Position numbers and translations under genes: made by a program | Part shown: positions 43,101 to 54,470 of the stretch, piece by piece | Layout of the letters: every line of letters begins with the position of its first letter | Numbering within the stretch: the stretch's first letter is position 1 | Source of the DNA: Leptoclinus maculatus | Lineage: Eukaryota; Chordata; Actinopteri; Perciformes; Stichaeidae | Length of the DNA: 64,000 bases | Direction of reading: 5' to 3' | Assembly (NCBI GenBank): GCA_032191485.1 | Contig: JAVDOI010000016.1 | Location: forward strand, 6,482,270 to 6,546,269 | The notes under the pieces: generated by a model | Told to the model about the DNA's origin: nothing | Database searches by the model: none | What the model saw: the letters and a program-made list of their open reading frames with translations, nothing else

Positions 43101-46100
43101 ACACACACACACATGCGTGGAGACATATCAAATACACAGCATACATAGCCACATCCAGTCCTATTAAGTCTGACTATTCTGTCTCCCACAGATTGAACTG
43201 AGGTGAATTGCCAGAGCGCTGCTGCTCAGGTCAACAGCACCAAGACTCTTTGTACATAATTAGGCCTCAGACTTCAGTGCGAGCTATTCAAAGCTCTTAA
43301 TTCCATGACTTCTCTGTGACCTCCCAAAACTAAGTTGGAGCCCTTCATTTATCTGACATGTAACGCTTCCCTACTTCATTAATGTTTCAGTAAAGGGCTG
43401 AGCGGTCATGTGTCCGGTCCAGTTGGACTTGCTGCAAAGAAAATTTGCTGTAAACAATCTGCAATAAAGCAAGACTGGCTTGTGTTTACACTGAAAATAT
43501 AACAGCATTTCCTGCACGGAAATCATAATCTGCACCTTCAGTTACATCAACAACATTAAAGTTAGACACCTAATGACACGGAGGCACACATGTGAATCTA
43601 TTATCTTGTCACTGTGGAAAGCTTCTATTACAACCATAGAATTATAGGAAATTGTTATACCTTGCTGGAGACAACGTTTTTGAATGCTGGTGTAAATTGG
43701 GCATTTTGCATAGAAATATGTTTTCCCCGCACCAGTTCTTCATCTATATGCGTCTCTGTGCTCGGTTTGAATTCATTCTTATCTGTATTTGTGAATTCAT
43801 AAGTATAGTGTTAGTCTTTTCCTATATGACAAATGCTTGTTTGTCGTATTTCGACCTTGTTTAATTCCTGGCTGCAAACCAGTTTCCTGTGGTATAAAAA
43901 GAAAATAACACCACATGTATATTCTAGACACTTTTGGTCTCAACTTGTGGGTATTACCTGCATACAGAGTTTAAGAAGAAAAGATGCTTCAACTGATCTG
44001 CACTACTAGATAGTGGCCAGCAGAGAGCAAAGTTGGATAATTACACTATGAGGAGAATAACATGTAAAATCACAGCTTTTTTTCCCCCCAAATCATCTGA
44101 GGTTGTTGAGGTTAACATGAATGTTCTGAAACAGTTTATAGTTCCTTGAAAAGCCAGTATAATTCAATATGACATAACCAGAAGTTCATTGTTTACTTAT
44201 TTCCAAGTGTATGTGTGGGGCTATGCAACCAACAGTCCAGTATTTGATGTGTGTGTTACTCCCTGCAGAAGTGATATAACGACAGATGGGAAACATGGTG
44301 AAAGGTCGATGTAGGAAGATGAGTTCCTGCTCTCCACTGACTCTTGGAAGACTATCCCAAGAGCTAGAGTTGCTGTCGTCAGAGGTCGACTGCCACACTG
44401 CTTCTTCCATTACTTCCAAGGATCTTCTATCCTACAGTATAATCTACAGTTTGCTGGTGTCATCGTGGGTGGTCTGGCGGCAAAACTGAAACCCTCCGAT
44501 TGTTTGGGAGGAGATATTAAATCGTACTTCTGCTTTTCCAGGTTCCAGGCAGAGCTGAGCTGCACTTACCACTGAGCGGATCCGGTGTGGTGCAGTTCCT
44601 CTTTTGTTTGCCTCGATCCTCCCCGAGGCCCTGCACAAGGTCTGGATTGGAATCCTGCAGGTATCTCCTTCTCCTAGCCCTCTGCTCCAACCTCCTCACC
44701 CGACCCTGAGAGCGGCTGATGAAGTCTGGCCTGAGGAGCTCTAAAGCCTCCTGGGGTGGGAAGAGGGATACATACAGTAAGCTGCTTGTTGGTGGGAAGA
44801 ATACAGAACAACTCATAGACACTAATCCTGTGGAAAGAGAAAGAAAAAAAAAAATCTTCCGTGGGATCTATTCTGAGCATAGCCTAATCTATTCCTTAAC
44901 CTTGGAGAATCCTCTTCACAGCCTTGTAATAGCTAAGAGGTATAGGCAACATGGTAATATTATGCTCAGCGTTAGCGGGGATAAAGGTAAGAGAGCTTTA
45001 CTCACAGGGGGAATATGAATCCTTTACAAACGCCACTGGATCCTTACCCCTCACAACGCTGAGATAAAACTTACATCAATTGGGCGGAAAATATCCTTTC
45101 TAATTGAAAATTAAATAATAAAATAGCATGAAGGAGAGAAGAAAACTGAAATTTGTGTAATTATTAAAGATATATTTTTCCGTTACCCCTCTACTTGGCA
45201 GAGGCTGTGTCAAACACCAACTCAAGCAAAAATCCCTCCAAGTGTAAAAATCAGCCCTCAGGAGATGCTGATTCTGCTGAGGATGTTTATTCCAAAAGTA
45301 AACACATTAAGATTCTCTGTGTTGGAAACCTTAATTGAATTAGTCTCTAATACATCATTCCTAAGGGGTTAAAGGTTCCATATGGCAAATAGTAAATTTT
45401 TCCACATCTGATCATAAATCGCGTGCAGGTTGTCAGTCCTGGTTTTGTATTTAGTGAAACCAGTATTTGTTGTATTTGCATCCACAGCGGCTCCATTTAT
45501 TATTTGATAGTGACTGTGAACTTTGATGGATCAAAAGCACCGGAACAATAACAATTTGTTACTGTGGACTTTTATTCAGGTTTTCGCTTTAACCTCCATC
45601 CTTGTTACAGCTGACAGTTTTCCAATTGTTCTTGTTTACCGGGTTATTGTATTGCAGCCTTATGCACATATATATAGATTAGAACAGTTCAAAAATGGTC
45701 AGGGTTGGCAAAAAATGTTGAGCACGAGATCCATCAAAGTCTATTTACAGGTCCTGGTGAGTACTGCTGCATATGTATAACAAAATGTATAAAGTCTTTT
45801 ATTTCCATTTGCAGTAATATATTTGGCAATATGGTTCTGTTCTGGGCCCTTCCTGCCCTTCCATGTTCATACCTGTAAAGCCTAATCAATGACCACAGAA
45901 AATGACAGAAATGACATTGATGAAGTCAAACACATATCAATTGGATGCATAGAAGTGAATTATCTGATCCATCAGCTGATTGGGCTGGCTTGAGATCAGC
46001 TGCCATCAGCTGATGTAGCTGGGTAGTAGTCGACTTCGTTGCCTGCCTGAACGAACGCTACGCTCAATTTTGTGCTAAGAATGTTTTCGTCAAAAGGTTA

Positions 46101-49100
46101 GTTCCTAAGTCAACAATGAACCTTTAAGCACAATGTTAGGTTTACTGTAGAGCACCTTTAGCTTCTATTGTGCATATTTCCTCAAAAACAAGTCACTAAT
46201 TGAAATGTGGCTCCTACTTTGAGGCTGAGATTCTTGGGTGTTCCTTCCAGGGAATCCGCCTTCAGCCGGGAATGACGAGTCTTATCCGAGTCATGTTCTT
46301 TTTGTTCCTCTGTCTTGTCACTCCCTGCTTGCTTGGTCCAAGTCCCGAAGTCCACTTGAGAGACACAGAGAGAAGTAAAACGGCTATAAACTTTCATTTG
46401 AAAAGTCACATCTTTCAAAAAAAAAAACATATATTCCAATCCACTTTTTCATATATATATATAAAATGTTTTAAATAGATGTGTTTTTGAAGTTTGGGAT
46501 GTAGTTTGTTACTGTGATATTATATTTAAAACACAGACAGTAGATGTAATCCAGATGACTGTATTCTTCCCCTCTGACTGAGTTACAGCACAATTTCAAC
46601 GATCTTATTGAGTTCCACCGAAGCGTTTATGATCTGGAGAAAGCAGCTAAATAAACACGCTTCAAACTGACCCTACACACAACCCCCCGCGCCCTCTCCC
46701 CCACAACTCATAGAGAGAAAAAACCCAGAGGGAACATGAGTGTGGCCTATGAATAATGCAAATCATGACAGTGCCATACATCCTGCACCTGTAACCCCAT
46801 TCCTCGAGCGTTTGTGGAATACACACTGGATCTCCACTGAATTCCCAGCCATGACCATGTGGCATGTACGGTAGGTAGAGAATCATCACATGCTCCAGGA
46901 AGCACACGCAAACATGTAATGCCGGTCAAGCTACTGTTGCTTCGGGACTAGTATGTTTTGTTACTTCCCATTTGTATTTACCCTGAAGAAATTCAGTCAC
47001 CAACATTTAAACAGGAAGCTCCTCAGTTGCATAAACCAGATTCCCCAATACAGCTCTCATATAACCTTGATCTTATCCTAACTCATGTACCAGGAGACCT
47101 GGAGAAGGACTGTTTGAATAGACTGCATTTGCATTATTCTAATCACTGTTAATATATACAGAGGCAGTTCACAATTTTTAGATTTTCTATGGAAGTCTTG
47201 TAAGTCAGAGAAGGATAAATGAAAGTGTTCTTTATTTAAATCTGCAGTTGGACTTAGTATGCGTGTGTGAGTCCCAGTTGGGATTCATCCTAAACAATGT
47301 GATCGTACAGTAGGAGAAGTGTGGTGGGTGGGTGTGGTTCTATTTGTAATGCATGAGGTCCAAAAAAACGAGAGGCAGAGTGAAAATAATAATGACTTTC
47401 CAGTCACCGAGACCACCTTGGCACCGCATTCAGCTTGCCGCTACGCCAAGGAAATGTGATCTTATCTAAAATAGCTTAAGAATATACCGGCCACTGAAAA
47501 GGAGGACAGATCAATTGCATAGTTCCTTTTAGATTTTCACTTCTGAAGCAAGGGGATGAAATTCATACCTGGGCCAATATTAGAAGCGTGTTGCCTGTGG
47601 CTGAAATTGCTACAGATAGGGAAGGCTGCCTCATCTGCATTCTCCTTCCGCCTGCCAGCCTTTGTGTTTGAGCGGCTTGGCCCTCTGAATGACAATAATC
47701 CCAAAGTAGCGCTGTGGACCTGCGTGTCTGAATCGCCCGGCTCGCTGTTAACATCGTGCGTGGGTGCTATCTGCTCGACCTTGTGGGCCCTGTGCTTTGA
47801 TAGAGGGCTTCTGCAGTGACCCAAACCGGTCTCTCGGACAATGCGTTTGTTTTGTCCCAACATGGCCTCTTTGGGTCTTCCGTAACCCTCGTGTATTTGT
47901 GCTGGTCTGTTGTCCTGAGAGGATCTGCGGCAGGATGAGACACCAAAGCGAACAGACAAGGTGGACCTGTACAAAGTGGGTTGACCTGCTCTTCTTCCCT
48001 CTAGTTCCACGAGGGAAATGTAAAGTGACTTGTCCAAAAACAAAACAGAACTAATGGATCTCAGGGGCACCTCAAGATGGATACAAGACCGGTAGGAAGG
48101 CCGTGAGGAGAGGTTCATTAACGAGCCACCTCCCTCGTCCCGCTTCCTGGCGCTCTCCGTGTAGCAGAGTCTGCTTTGTACAAGTTGTTCTGTCCTCTTT
48201 CCTCCATCTCTCAGTGCGAATCCATCAGCTGGTGAGCAGGCCCGTCTGAACTCATTTGGCATCACGATGGCAGGATTCTGTCGCAGCACGTGCGGTTGAG
48301 AGTTTGAGACTCTCATTGTGCTCATGGGTATGGATGAGGCTCTTCCTCCCAACGTTTCTTGTGGTTTTGGTGGAGTTGATATCTTCACAGGCTGTGTTGG
48401 AGTGGATGGACACACAGGGTCCTGTGGGTTGGAAAGTGATGGCAAAGTCCTCTGAACTGTGATGGTGATGGAAGAAAATGCTGACTTTGGAGTCCTTCCC
48501 ACCACATCGGGGCCACTCGCAGCCCTGAAGAGGTTGGAAACTCCACCGTAAGGTCCACGCTCCGCAGTCCGAGAGGAGGCAGAGTGTGTTATTGCTCTCG
48601 GAGACACAGTCTCCTTCTCCTCTTGGCCGTGCCACACACCCCATGACAGGACATTCCTGTGCAGTGAAGCAGGGACATCCTTACTTGAGGCCTATGAAAA
48701 GACAGAGCGGAGAAAAAAAGAGTTATGCTTAAGCAGCGCAATTGACTCCTCTGCAAACTGAAAGATTCAGTAACTCAAATGAAACCATAGAAAGACTGAA
48801 TACACAAAGATATTAGCTGCTGTGATGTGGGTTGGAGGGTCTTATTATCTGCTCTTCTGCACGGCTTGTTTCTTGATGTTACCATGACAATGTGTAACTT
48901 AATGGACAGCACTTACCAATGACATTTAAAACATGTTACATATTCAGACATGGAATATTTACAGGATATGTCTATTTGGTTGACAGTGATGACAGTGAAA
49001 TTGCCCTGGCTCAGATATCCATAATAACAAATATTTTTAAATGCAGTTTGTTCAACAAGCATTCTCAGACAATCTAAAAAAAAAAAGATTTCTATTTCAC

Positions 49101-52042
49101 TGTACATTGTTTTCTTTCAGAAAAAAAATCATTTGCATCTTTAAGTCACAAATAAAAGCAGTAACAGTGCGTATCCAACCTGTATTTGCAGATACTGTTT
49201 AGTAACTTTCCAGGTCATAAAACCTTGGGTAAACAACAGATAAGTACACCCAGAGCTGCTTACCTCATTGATGTTAGGTGTGGATAGGCGACTGTGAAAA
49301 CCCACTGACATCGGCCAGCTGTCATCTATTTTCTCATCTGTCAGTTCACAACAGAAAAAGAAGGATATTGTACATTAGACGACTGCAGCTTCTGATTTTA
49401 ACCACGCTGCACAACACCGTACATGACATAAAAGTCCACTTCAAAGGGAACTCGAAACACATTTATCAGACGTAGCTTACCGACTCATCATAAAAGCACC
49501 ACTATCTTGTCTCATAACTGCACTTCTGTGACGAGTAGGTAAGTCTGATAATGACAACTTGTCACTGACAAAAGTCCTTCTCCTAATACTTCAATAATGC
49601 ATTATTCACTTCCCTTTATCTTTCCATCATTTATTCCATGCTTGGAGCCATGTTCATTCCCAACCATTAGCACTGAAAAGAAGAATTATCTCTCTCTCTC
49701 TGGCTTTCTGCTGCTCAGCTCAGTAGATGACGACTCTCCTAACGTGGTTATCTGCCTTGCTTGCCTGGCAGATTTTTGATTATTCCTTAACAGCCAACAA
49801 TAGCTTAAATGTTTAGGCCTATTGTTTCAGACGGCATAGGAAGGGACTCATCAACTCATTGTATTCACCACTCAGTGTAATTCAGTTTTTTAATCATGAT
49901 ACACCAAATGCACCGCTCTCAATTCAGCATGGTATGAAGCTCGATGTAGCTATTACAGTTAATAAAAACTGAGATTACAACTAATGGAGGCATCATTTAC
50001 TCTTTAAACAAACTTCTCAAGCGTGCAGGGCATTCATTATGTGTTACACATTGTCACAGTGAGACCATGCAAATTGAAGTCATGTTGTTGGCCTGTTAAT
50101 ATGTTTGCATGAATGGGTCGGCTCATATAATACAAGGAAAGTAATTATTTTCACCCCGTGTGTGTGTGTTCCACTTTGAGGTGAGTCACGTGGGATGTGG
50201 GAATGCAGGCTGGGACAACAACACTGAAATAGAAGTTTATACGTTCACAGTTCCACCCCATTTTTCCTTTGATTTATTTTTACCCAGCCAGAGAGTATAA
50301 TTGGAGGAATAACATTTTCCTAATGTTGCACTGAACAAAAGAGGGTTGGTTTGGAGTTTGTTTGTGTGAGAGAAAAGGACCCTGAAGGACATATTGCCTA
50401 AAACGGGGTATTAAAAAACCTACCTAGAATAAACACAGACACAATGGAGGCAGAGAGTGGCAAGAGTTGTTCAACTAAAGACGGATATTTTTAACCTCAA
50501 ACAGCAAATATACTGTCTGCTGTAGTATACAGTGTATGGAAGACAATGCAAATGAATACTACTGCATATATATATATATATATATGGGTATTTATTGTGT
50601 ATGGTACCGTGAGCAGTGGCGCACATTGCAACCAATTAAACATGTGGCAACATATTCATCCCACACAGCCACATAACGGGAAGAAGCTCAGCCAAAAGCT
50701 CATGATTACAATTTGTACCTAATCGAAAACTGAGCAACTTAATTGACGCACAGCAAAAACATGCAAACGGTACATATGCGAATAGTGGTGCTAGCGATTT
50801 TACTACTTCATGCTACCTGCTACCTGCACAGTCTACCACAACTCACTGAAGCAGCAGCCAAAGAAGAGAAATATTAGACATTACTTTACACAGCCATAAC
50901 CATGAATTTATCTTGCCTTTGCAGTTAACCCTGCCAATGGCTACTCTGGGTCCTTTTTGAGTCGATTTCAGTTAATTAATTTCAATAGAAATGAATACAA
51001 ACAGCTGGAAGGTTGATCGATGCTTCCACGAGCATCGATCAACCTATCAGCCTTCCATGTGAAAACAGTTGTAGTACTGCTCTCATCCTAAAGCCATTGG
51101 TATTCAATACAGGCATGAGCTGTCCACATTGGTTTTCTTTGAATGGGAACGTGCATAGAGGTCTGTCTGATTGCTTTTTTTAACGTTTTAATTTATACCA
51201 AGCAGATATACTGCTGCTTAGATTTATGCCGACATCTCACATTTGTTTCCATTATTTTGACACCAAGATGATTCAAATAGACCTTGTAGTTGCAGAGATA
51301 CACTATACATTTTTGGGATGTCATTTTTGGGCAGGGCCAGATGCTTAGTGTTGAAGAGACTAAATGATAAATATGGTGATATTTCATATTTTTCATACAA
51401 GAATGAATTTATCGTACTAAGATGTATTGTCTGTGTGGCCAAAGAACCGATTCAGCTTATTCCTCTGCCCAAAAATGATTAAAACACATCAATTGAAAAC
51501 AGAATTGCGCTGGGTAACATGTGCCTTCATTACGAGGAAAATGGGCGCTGTAGTTTATTAAATGAATCCCACATGCACCTTCCTGCTGCCAGGAGGGGAA
51601 GTCACAAATAACATTTACTCTCACTACCGTAGCAAAGTTGTTTTTGGTGTATTTTACTTTTACCTAAGGAGCCTATTATACATCACAATTATTGCAGACT
51701 TAGTTTGCTACATTTCAAGTTGCATCCCGGTTTAGGGAGTAAAAACAGAAGTCACATGAAAAAGATAAACTGTGATAAACTGCGTGAGAATGGAAGAGAA
51801 GAAAGGAGGTAAAATCATGAGCTGCAGCAGAGAAGAAGCTGCAGGTGTGTGTCTGTGTTCACTGAGGAACTTTTACCCTCAGTGAGGCGTGTGAGGACTC
51901 TCTGCTGTTTGAGACCGATAATCCCTGACGGGAATGCAAACACAAGACTTTCAACCTGGAGATTGATGTTTGAGACCAGAGTTTGTGTTCCAAAGTGTTG
52001 TTGAGTTATTTTGAAGGGACACTGGTGATGATTGTGACTCAT
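40109..52042 (-). CDS. c10orf90: c10orf90/FATS orthologue, ALMS-motif protein, 8 exons
   Basis: Eight exons join in phase into a 625-codon frame including the stop (624 residues, if the ATG at 52042 is the start). Residues about 501-624 form an ALMS motif: EALELLRPDFISRS, then NLFKPRERTISGKEM, IYNQLPEVTKKKEEEKK, and the ending RLLDQILQK. Three vertebrate families share this motif: ALMS1, CEP295 and C10orf90. The size and the position directly upstream of adam12 in the same orientation point to C10orf90, as in mammals. The central 374-residue exon is Ser/Thr/Pro-rich and shows no folded domain. The ALMS motif is associated with centrosomes. Mammalian FATS has been linked to p53 and p21 control; this is literature knowledge and nothing here tests it. 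The N-terminus is uncertain. Confidence 0.85.
40139..42249 (-). other. c10orf90 last intron
   Basis: A 2.1-kb intron separating the last nine codons from the rest. It contains (AC)13 at 40901-40926, followed by a short direct repeat (ATTATCTGAAGCTGC twice, 40928-40962). Nothing else was recognised. Confidence 0.7.
40901..40926. repeat. (AC)13 microsatellite
   Basis: Thirteen AC units in the last c10orf90 intron. Confidence 0.95.
42250..42349 (-). CDS. c10orf90: c10orf90 exon: ALMS motif (LPEVTKKKEEEKK)
   Basis: The exon is 100 nt and its first base completes an Arg codon from the previous exon. It encodes IYNQLPEVTKKKEEEKKRAV followed by SQTNRLRADVFKK, the most conserved part of the ALMS motif. 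The acceptor is TGTCTGTAG and the donor GTAAAG. Confidence 0.93.
42350..42879 (-). other. c10orf90 intron between the two central ALMS-motif exons
   Basis: A 530-nt intron with ordinary splice sites. No repeat or extra exon can be supported. Confidence 0.7.
42880..42943 (-). CDS. c10orf90: c10orf90 exon: ALMS motif (NLFKPRERTISGKEM)
   Basis: The exon is 64 nt. AT at its start completes an Asp codon with the G ending the previous exon. It encodes DNLFKPRERTISGKEMQLRS then R and a split Arg. The donor is GTGAGT. The acceptor is GTGTCCTAG, lying downstream of a (GT)-rich tract. Confidence 0.92.
42944..44569 (-). other. c10orf90 intron between ALMS-motif exons
   Basis: A 1.6-kb intron with AC repeats next to the downstream acceptor (42959-42970) and at about 43096-43111. 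Nothing else can be supported. Confidence 0.7.
42951..42976. repeat. AC-rich tract at a c10orf90 acceptor
   Basis: The gene strand reads a GT-rich stretch including (GT)6, then ATGTGCGTGTCCTAG and the exon at 42943. It sits where the polypyrimidine tract should be. Confidence 0.85.
44570..44750 (-). CDS. c10orf90: c10orf90 exon: start of ALMS motif (LLRPDFISRS)
   Basis: The exon is 181 nt, phase 0 in and phase 1 out. It encodes EALELLRPDFISRSQGRVRR followed by a basic, Arg-rich stretch. EALxLxRPDFISRSxxRVKRLE is the hallmark opening of the ALMS motif. The acceptor is CCACCCCAG and the donor GTAAGTG. Confidence 0.95.
44751..46217 (-). other. c10orf90 intron before the ALMS exon
   Basis: A 1.5-kb AT-rich intron. 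A plus-strand 85-codon frame at 45523-45780 has no recognisable features. No mobile element was identified. Confidence 0.65.
46218..46354 (-). CDS. c10orf90: c10orf90 exon: charged linker before ALMS motif
   Basis: The exon is 137 nt, phase 1 in and phase 0 out, exactly what is needed to connect the large exon (ends phase 1) to the ALMS exon (starts phase 0). It encodes VDFGTWTKQAGSDKTEEQKE and a Lys/Asp/Glu-rich tail ending NLSLK. The donor GTAGGA is weaker than usual. The acceptor is TGTGTCTCTCAAG. Confidence 0.8.
46355..47568 (-). other. c10orf90 intron after the large exon
   Basis: A 1.2-kb intron with a short (TA)n near 46451-46462. Nothing else was recognised. Confidence 0.65.
47569..48691 (-). 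CDS. c10orf90: c10orf90 large central exon (374 codons)
   Basis: The exon is 1123 nt, open throughout, phase 0 in and phase 1 out. The acceptor is TGTCTTTTCATAG and the donor GTATGA. It is rich in Ser, Pro, Thr and Arg, with segments such as SAFSSITITVQRTLPSL and SYRSCIHLEVPLRSISSVLF. I see no known domain. A 1.1-kb exon of low-complexity character before the ALMS exons fits the C10orf90 gene model. Overlapping open frames on the plus strand are shadows. Confidence 0.88.
48692..49263 (-). other. c10orf90 intron before the large exon
   Basis: A 572-nt AT-rich intron. No repeat or extra exon can be supported. Confidence 0.65.
49264..49337 (-). CDS. c10orf90: c10orf90 exon (DEKIDDSWPMSVGFHSRLST)
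   Basis: The exon is 74 nt. AT completes an Asp codon with G from the previous exon, and it leaves in phase 0 into the large exon. It encodes DEKIDDSWPMSVGFHSRLST then PNINE. The donor is GTAAGC and the acceptor GTGAACTGACAG. Both neighbouring phases fit exactly. Confidence 0.8.
49338..51876 (-). other. c10orf90 5'-proximal intron
   Basis: A 2.5-kb intron with a TA repeat (50567-50585) and a perfect 13-bp-stem hairpin (51011-51044). No exon or transposon was recognised. Confidence 0.6.
51877..52042 (-). CDS. c10orf90: c10orf90 5'-most coding exon recognised; start uncertain
   Basis: The open frame ends LVFAFPSGIIGLKQQRVLTR then LTE, with a phase-1 donor (GGGTAAAAG) matching the next exon. 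The first in-frame ATG is at 52042, directly after an in-frame TAA and with T at -3, a weak start context. Alternatives are acceptors at ATCATCACCAG (before the TGTCCC codons) or at CATCAATCTCCAG (before GTTGAAAGT), in which case more 5' exons exist. The 3' end is better supported than the 5' end. Confidence 0.55.
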
Positions 52043-54303
52043 TTATTTTAAGCCCAAACGTGATTTTTTTTCCCGAAGCCTTACTAAGTGGTTTTGCTGC
52101 CTTAAGTGTTTTTGTTTAAATTCACAACGTTTTACAGTTTACAATTTACAGTGCACTGCTGCTTTAGGAAATTGCTTATATTGTTTAAATAAAAGTATGT
52201 ATTTGTGACAGTTTGTTTTAAAGATGTATGCCATTGTCAGGAACAAACAAGCATGGGGCTGAGACACAGAGACGGACTCGAGCTATATACTGAGAGACAG
52301 ACGCAGTGCTGGTTTTGGTCTTGTTGACATAAAAATGTGGAATATAGCCGGCCCCATCCTTTGAAAACAAACATTATGCACCAACCAATGGGTCTCTGAG
52401 AGGCAGAGGAAAATATGCAAAACGAGAGAAAAATAAAAACAGAGAGTGTTTGCGAGAGAGACAGAAAGAGTGACAGCTCACAGAGAGCGAACTGGGTTTT
52501 GATTTTTGGCAAATGTGACCAGATGCTTATTGCTGCTGCATGCACGGAAACCAGCGATCGAGTAAACCTTTGTGCTCCTGACAGCGTCAGGAACAGACAA
52601 GAGAGGCCATGGGACCTACAGCTGGTTAGGAAGCAGACAGGCTTTGCAGAGTGCGAGGGGATTACGGTATTCATTCTCTTCTTCTGTTGACCTATTGACC
52701 AGGGGTGCCCCCGTCAGGCCACTGATCATTTAGTGCATCAGGTCTTCCCCTCCTCAGACTAGTGGGAGTAGAATGTCTCCCCTCACTGGCTAACTGACTC
52801 TGAGACTGTAGATTAACTGAGATGCCTTGTCTCCCCTTTTTGAGGTGTTTGTGCCGACTCGTGGACAGGGCCTAGGGAGCTCAGCATGTATTTCATAACA
52901 CACACATTCCATAGCTAGTTTAAGAAACAGCATCCTCTCAGTAGATATAGTGGATCATCTCTACAGAGTCTCCAGACACACTGATTTACTGTTCTACCTG
53001 TGACCCGGAACATGTACATCATGCTGAATCTATCTTCATTTTTACGACATTGCAACAGTTGCTTACACACGCAACTTATTGTAGAAAATACCACCACCAA
53101 TTTTTGTACAAGCTGACAGGTTAAATATTCCAGGAAAATGCGCCAACTTTCAGAATTGAGGGTGGCGATGCACTTGTGACCAGACTCTGTATCAAATGAT
53201 TTGCCCTACTGGATTCTCCATAAATTCAAGCTGTAACAAACCTTCTGCCTAAAACGTCATAATGTTTTTTTTTAAAGAAACCTAATTTACAAAATCCACT
53301 TCATGACTTGAAATTGCCTCTTGTATGAGGAATATTTATCTCTATGTTTCGTTTTAAAGTGCGCTCTTGATGGAAATGACTTTCTGAACACACATGCGTT
53401 ATTGGTCTGTGAATCATGGATCATCAGGATGAAATACATGCTTCTTGTTATTGTCTGCAGCAATTTGTCAGACTGAGTCAAGCGTGCTGTAATAGCCCCG
53501 ACTGCGGGTCACTGGAATGTGGTCTCATGGGCCATAATCTTCTTAAATTCGCAGTAGGGAAACATACCAGTGGCATCAAGAGTTATTTGTTTCTAAAAAT
53601 GCAGCATTTCTCCCTGAGACAGCAAGAGTAAGGGTGGAAATGTTCCTCCTAGTAAAATCTAAAAAGTTGTATTCACAGAGACCATCTGTCTTTTCTGAGT
53701 TTTATTACAATAAATAAGGTTTACATTTGCAAATGCGGATCTCCACCTTGCTGGGCTTGGAAGAGCAAGAGATAGCTAAAAGAAACCAATACTTTAATAA
53801 TAGTTCTCACCCATAGCAGGTGTCTTTGAAGAAGCACAGAGTAATTTGTCTGCACATTCGGACCTCTGTCTTGGCCGTCTTATGTTTACTGGAAAACTAG
53901 AATCCCACAACTTGGCCTTATCCTTTCACACAGACACAGATACATGCAGCTCCTTTGGCTGCCTGAGGGAGTAACACCAAAACATTAAAACATGCCAACA
54001 CAAACAATGAACTACATTAATTACTATGAATGTTGTACTCATTTGTGTAAATTACCTACTACCTCTGACCAGTCTGCTTGATTTCGTTAGATTATATTGG
54101 TAGTGCCTGTAAACATAATATCTAAAATATGTGATATATTCTGTTACCTTTACCCTGACAGTTATTTATTATATACCGTATATATTTTTTAATTAAGGAA
54201 CCCAAGTTTGACGTAATTACAGTGAAAAAATAGAAGCATAATTCTAAAAACTACCTTCCAACCTTTACTGTAGTAAAGTAGTAGTACTGTGGAGCCTTCT
54301 TAC
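52043..54303. other. Upstream of recognised c10orf90 coding exons
   Basis: A 2.3-kb region expected to be 5' intron or flank of c10orf90. I see no repeat or exon I can support. A 145-codon minus-strand frame (52237-52674) is Ser/Leu/Phe-rich low complexity. Confidence 0.55.
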
Positions 54304-54470
54304 CTGATAAAGCAGAGTGTCAAGGCCAAGACATCAGCTGTTGCTCTGCTCTTTGGAACAGATATATCCACTTCTTTCAACAGAGGCAGCAGTGGAAAGT
54401 CTCCTGCATTCAGCCAGCCATCAGAGAGCGTGGGGGTCTTTTCTCAAGCCCCAGTGGAAACTCCTCTCAG
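54304..54470 (-). other. Possible upstream c10orf90 exon (untranslated or partly coding)
   Basis: There is a strong acceptor (CTTTATCCCCTGTCAG) and a strong donor (GTAAGA) on the minus strand, 167 nt apart. All three frames are stopped in the first half. The second half has one open frame (GDFPLLPLLKEVDISVPKSR...) ending in phase 2, which does not fit the exon at 51877-52042. It may be a 5'UTR exon, or a coding exon joined through an exon I did not find. Confidence 0.3.

Noticed and set aside
47556..48462. Plus-strand frames opposite the large c10orf90 exon
   Set aside because: The minus strand is open for 374 codons with correct splice sites and phase. The plus-strand frames are shadows.
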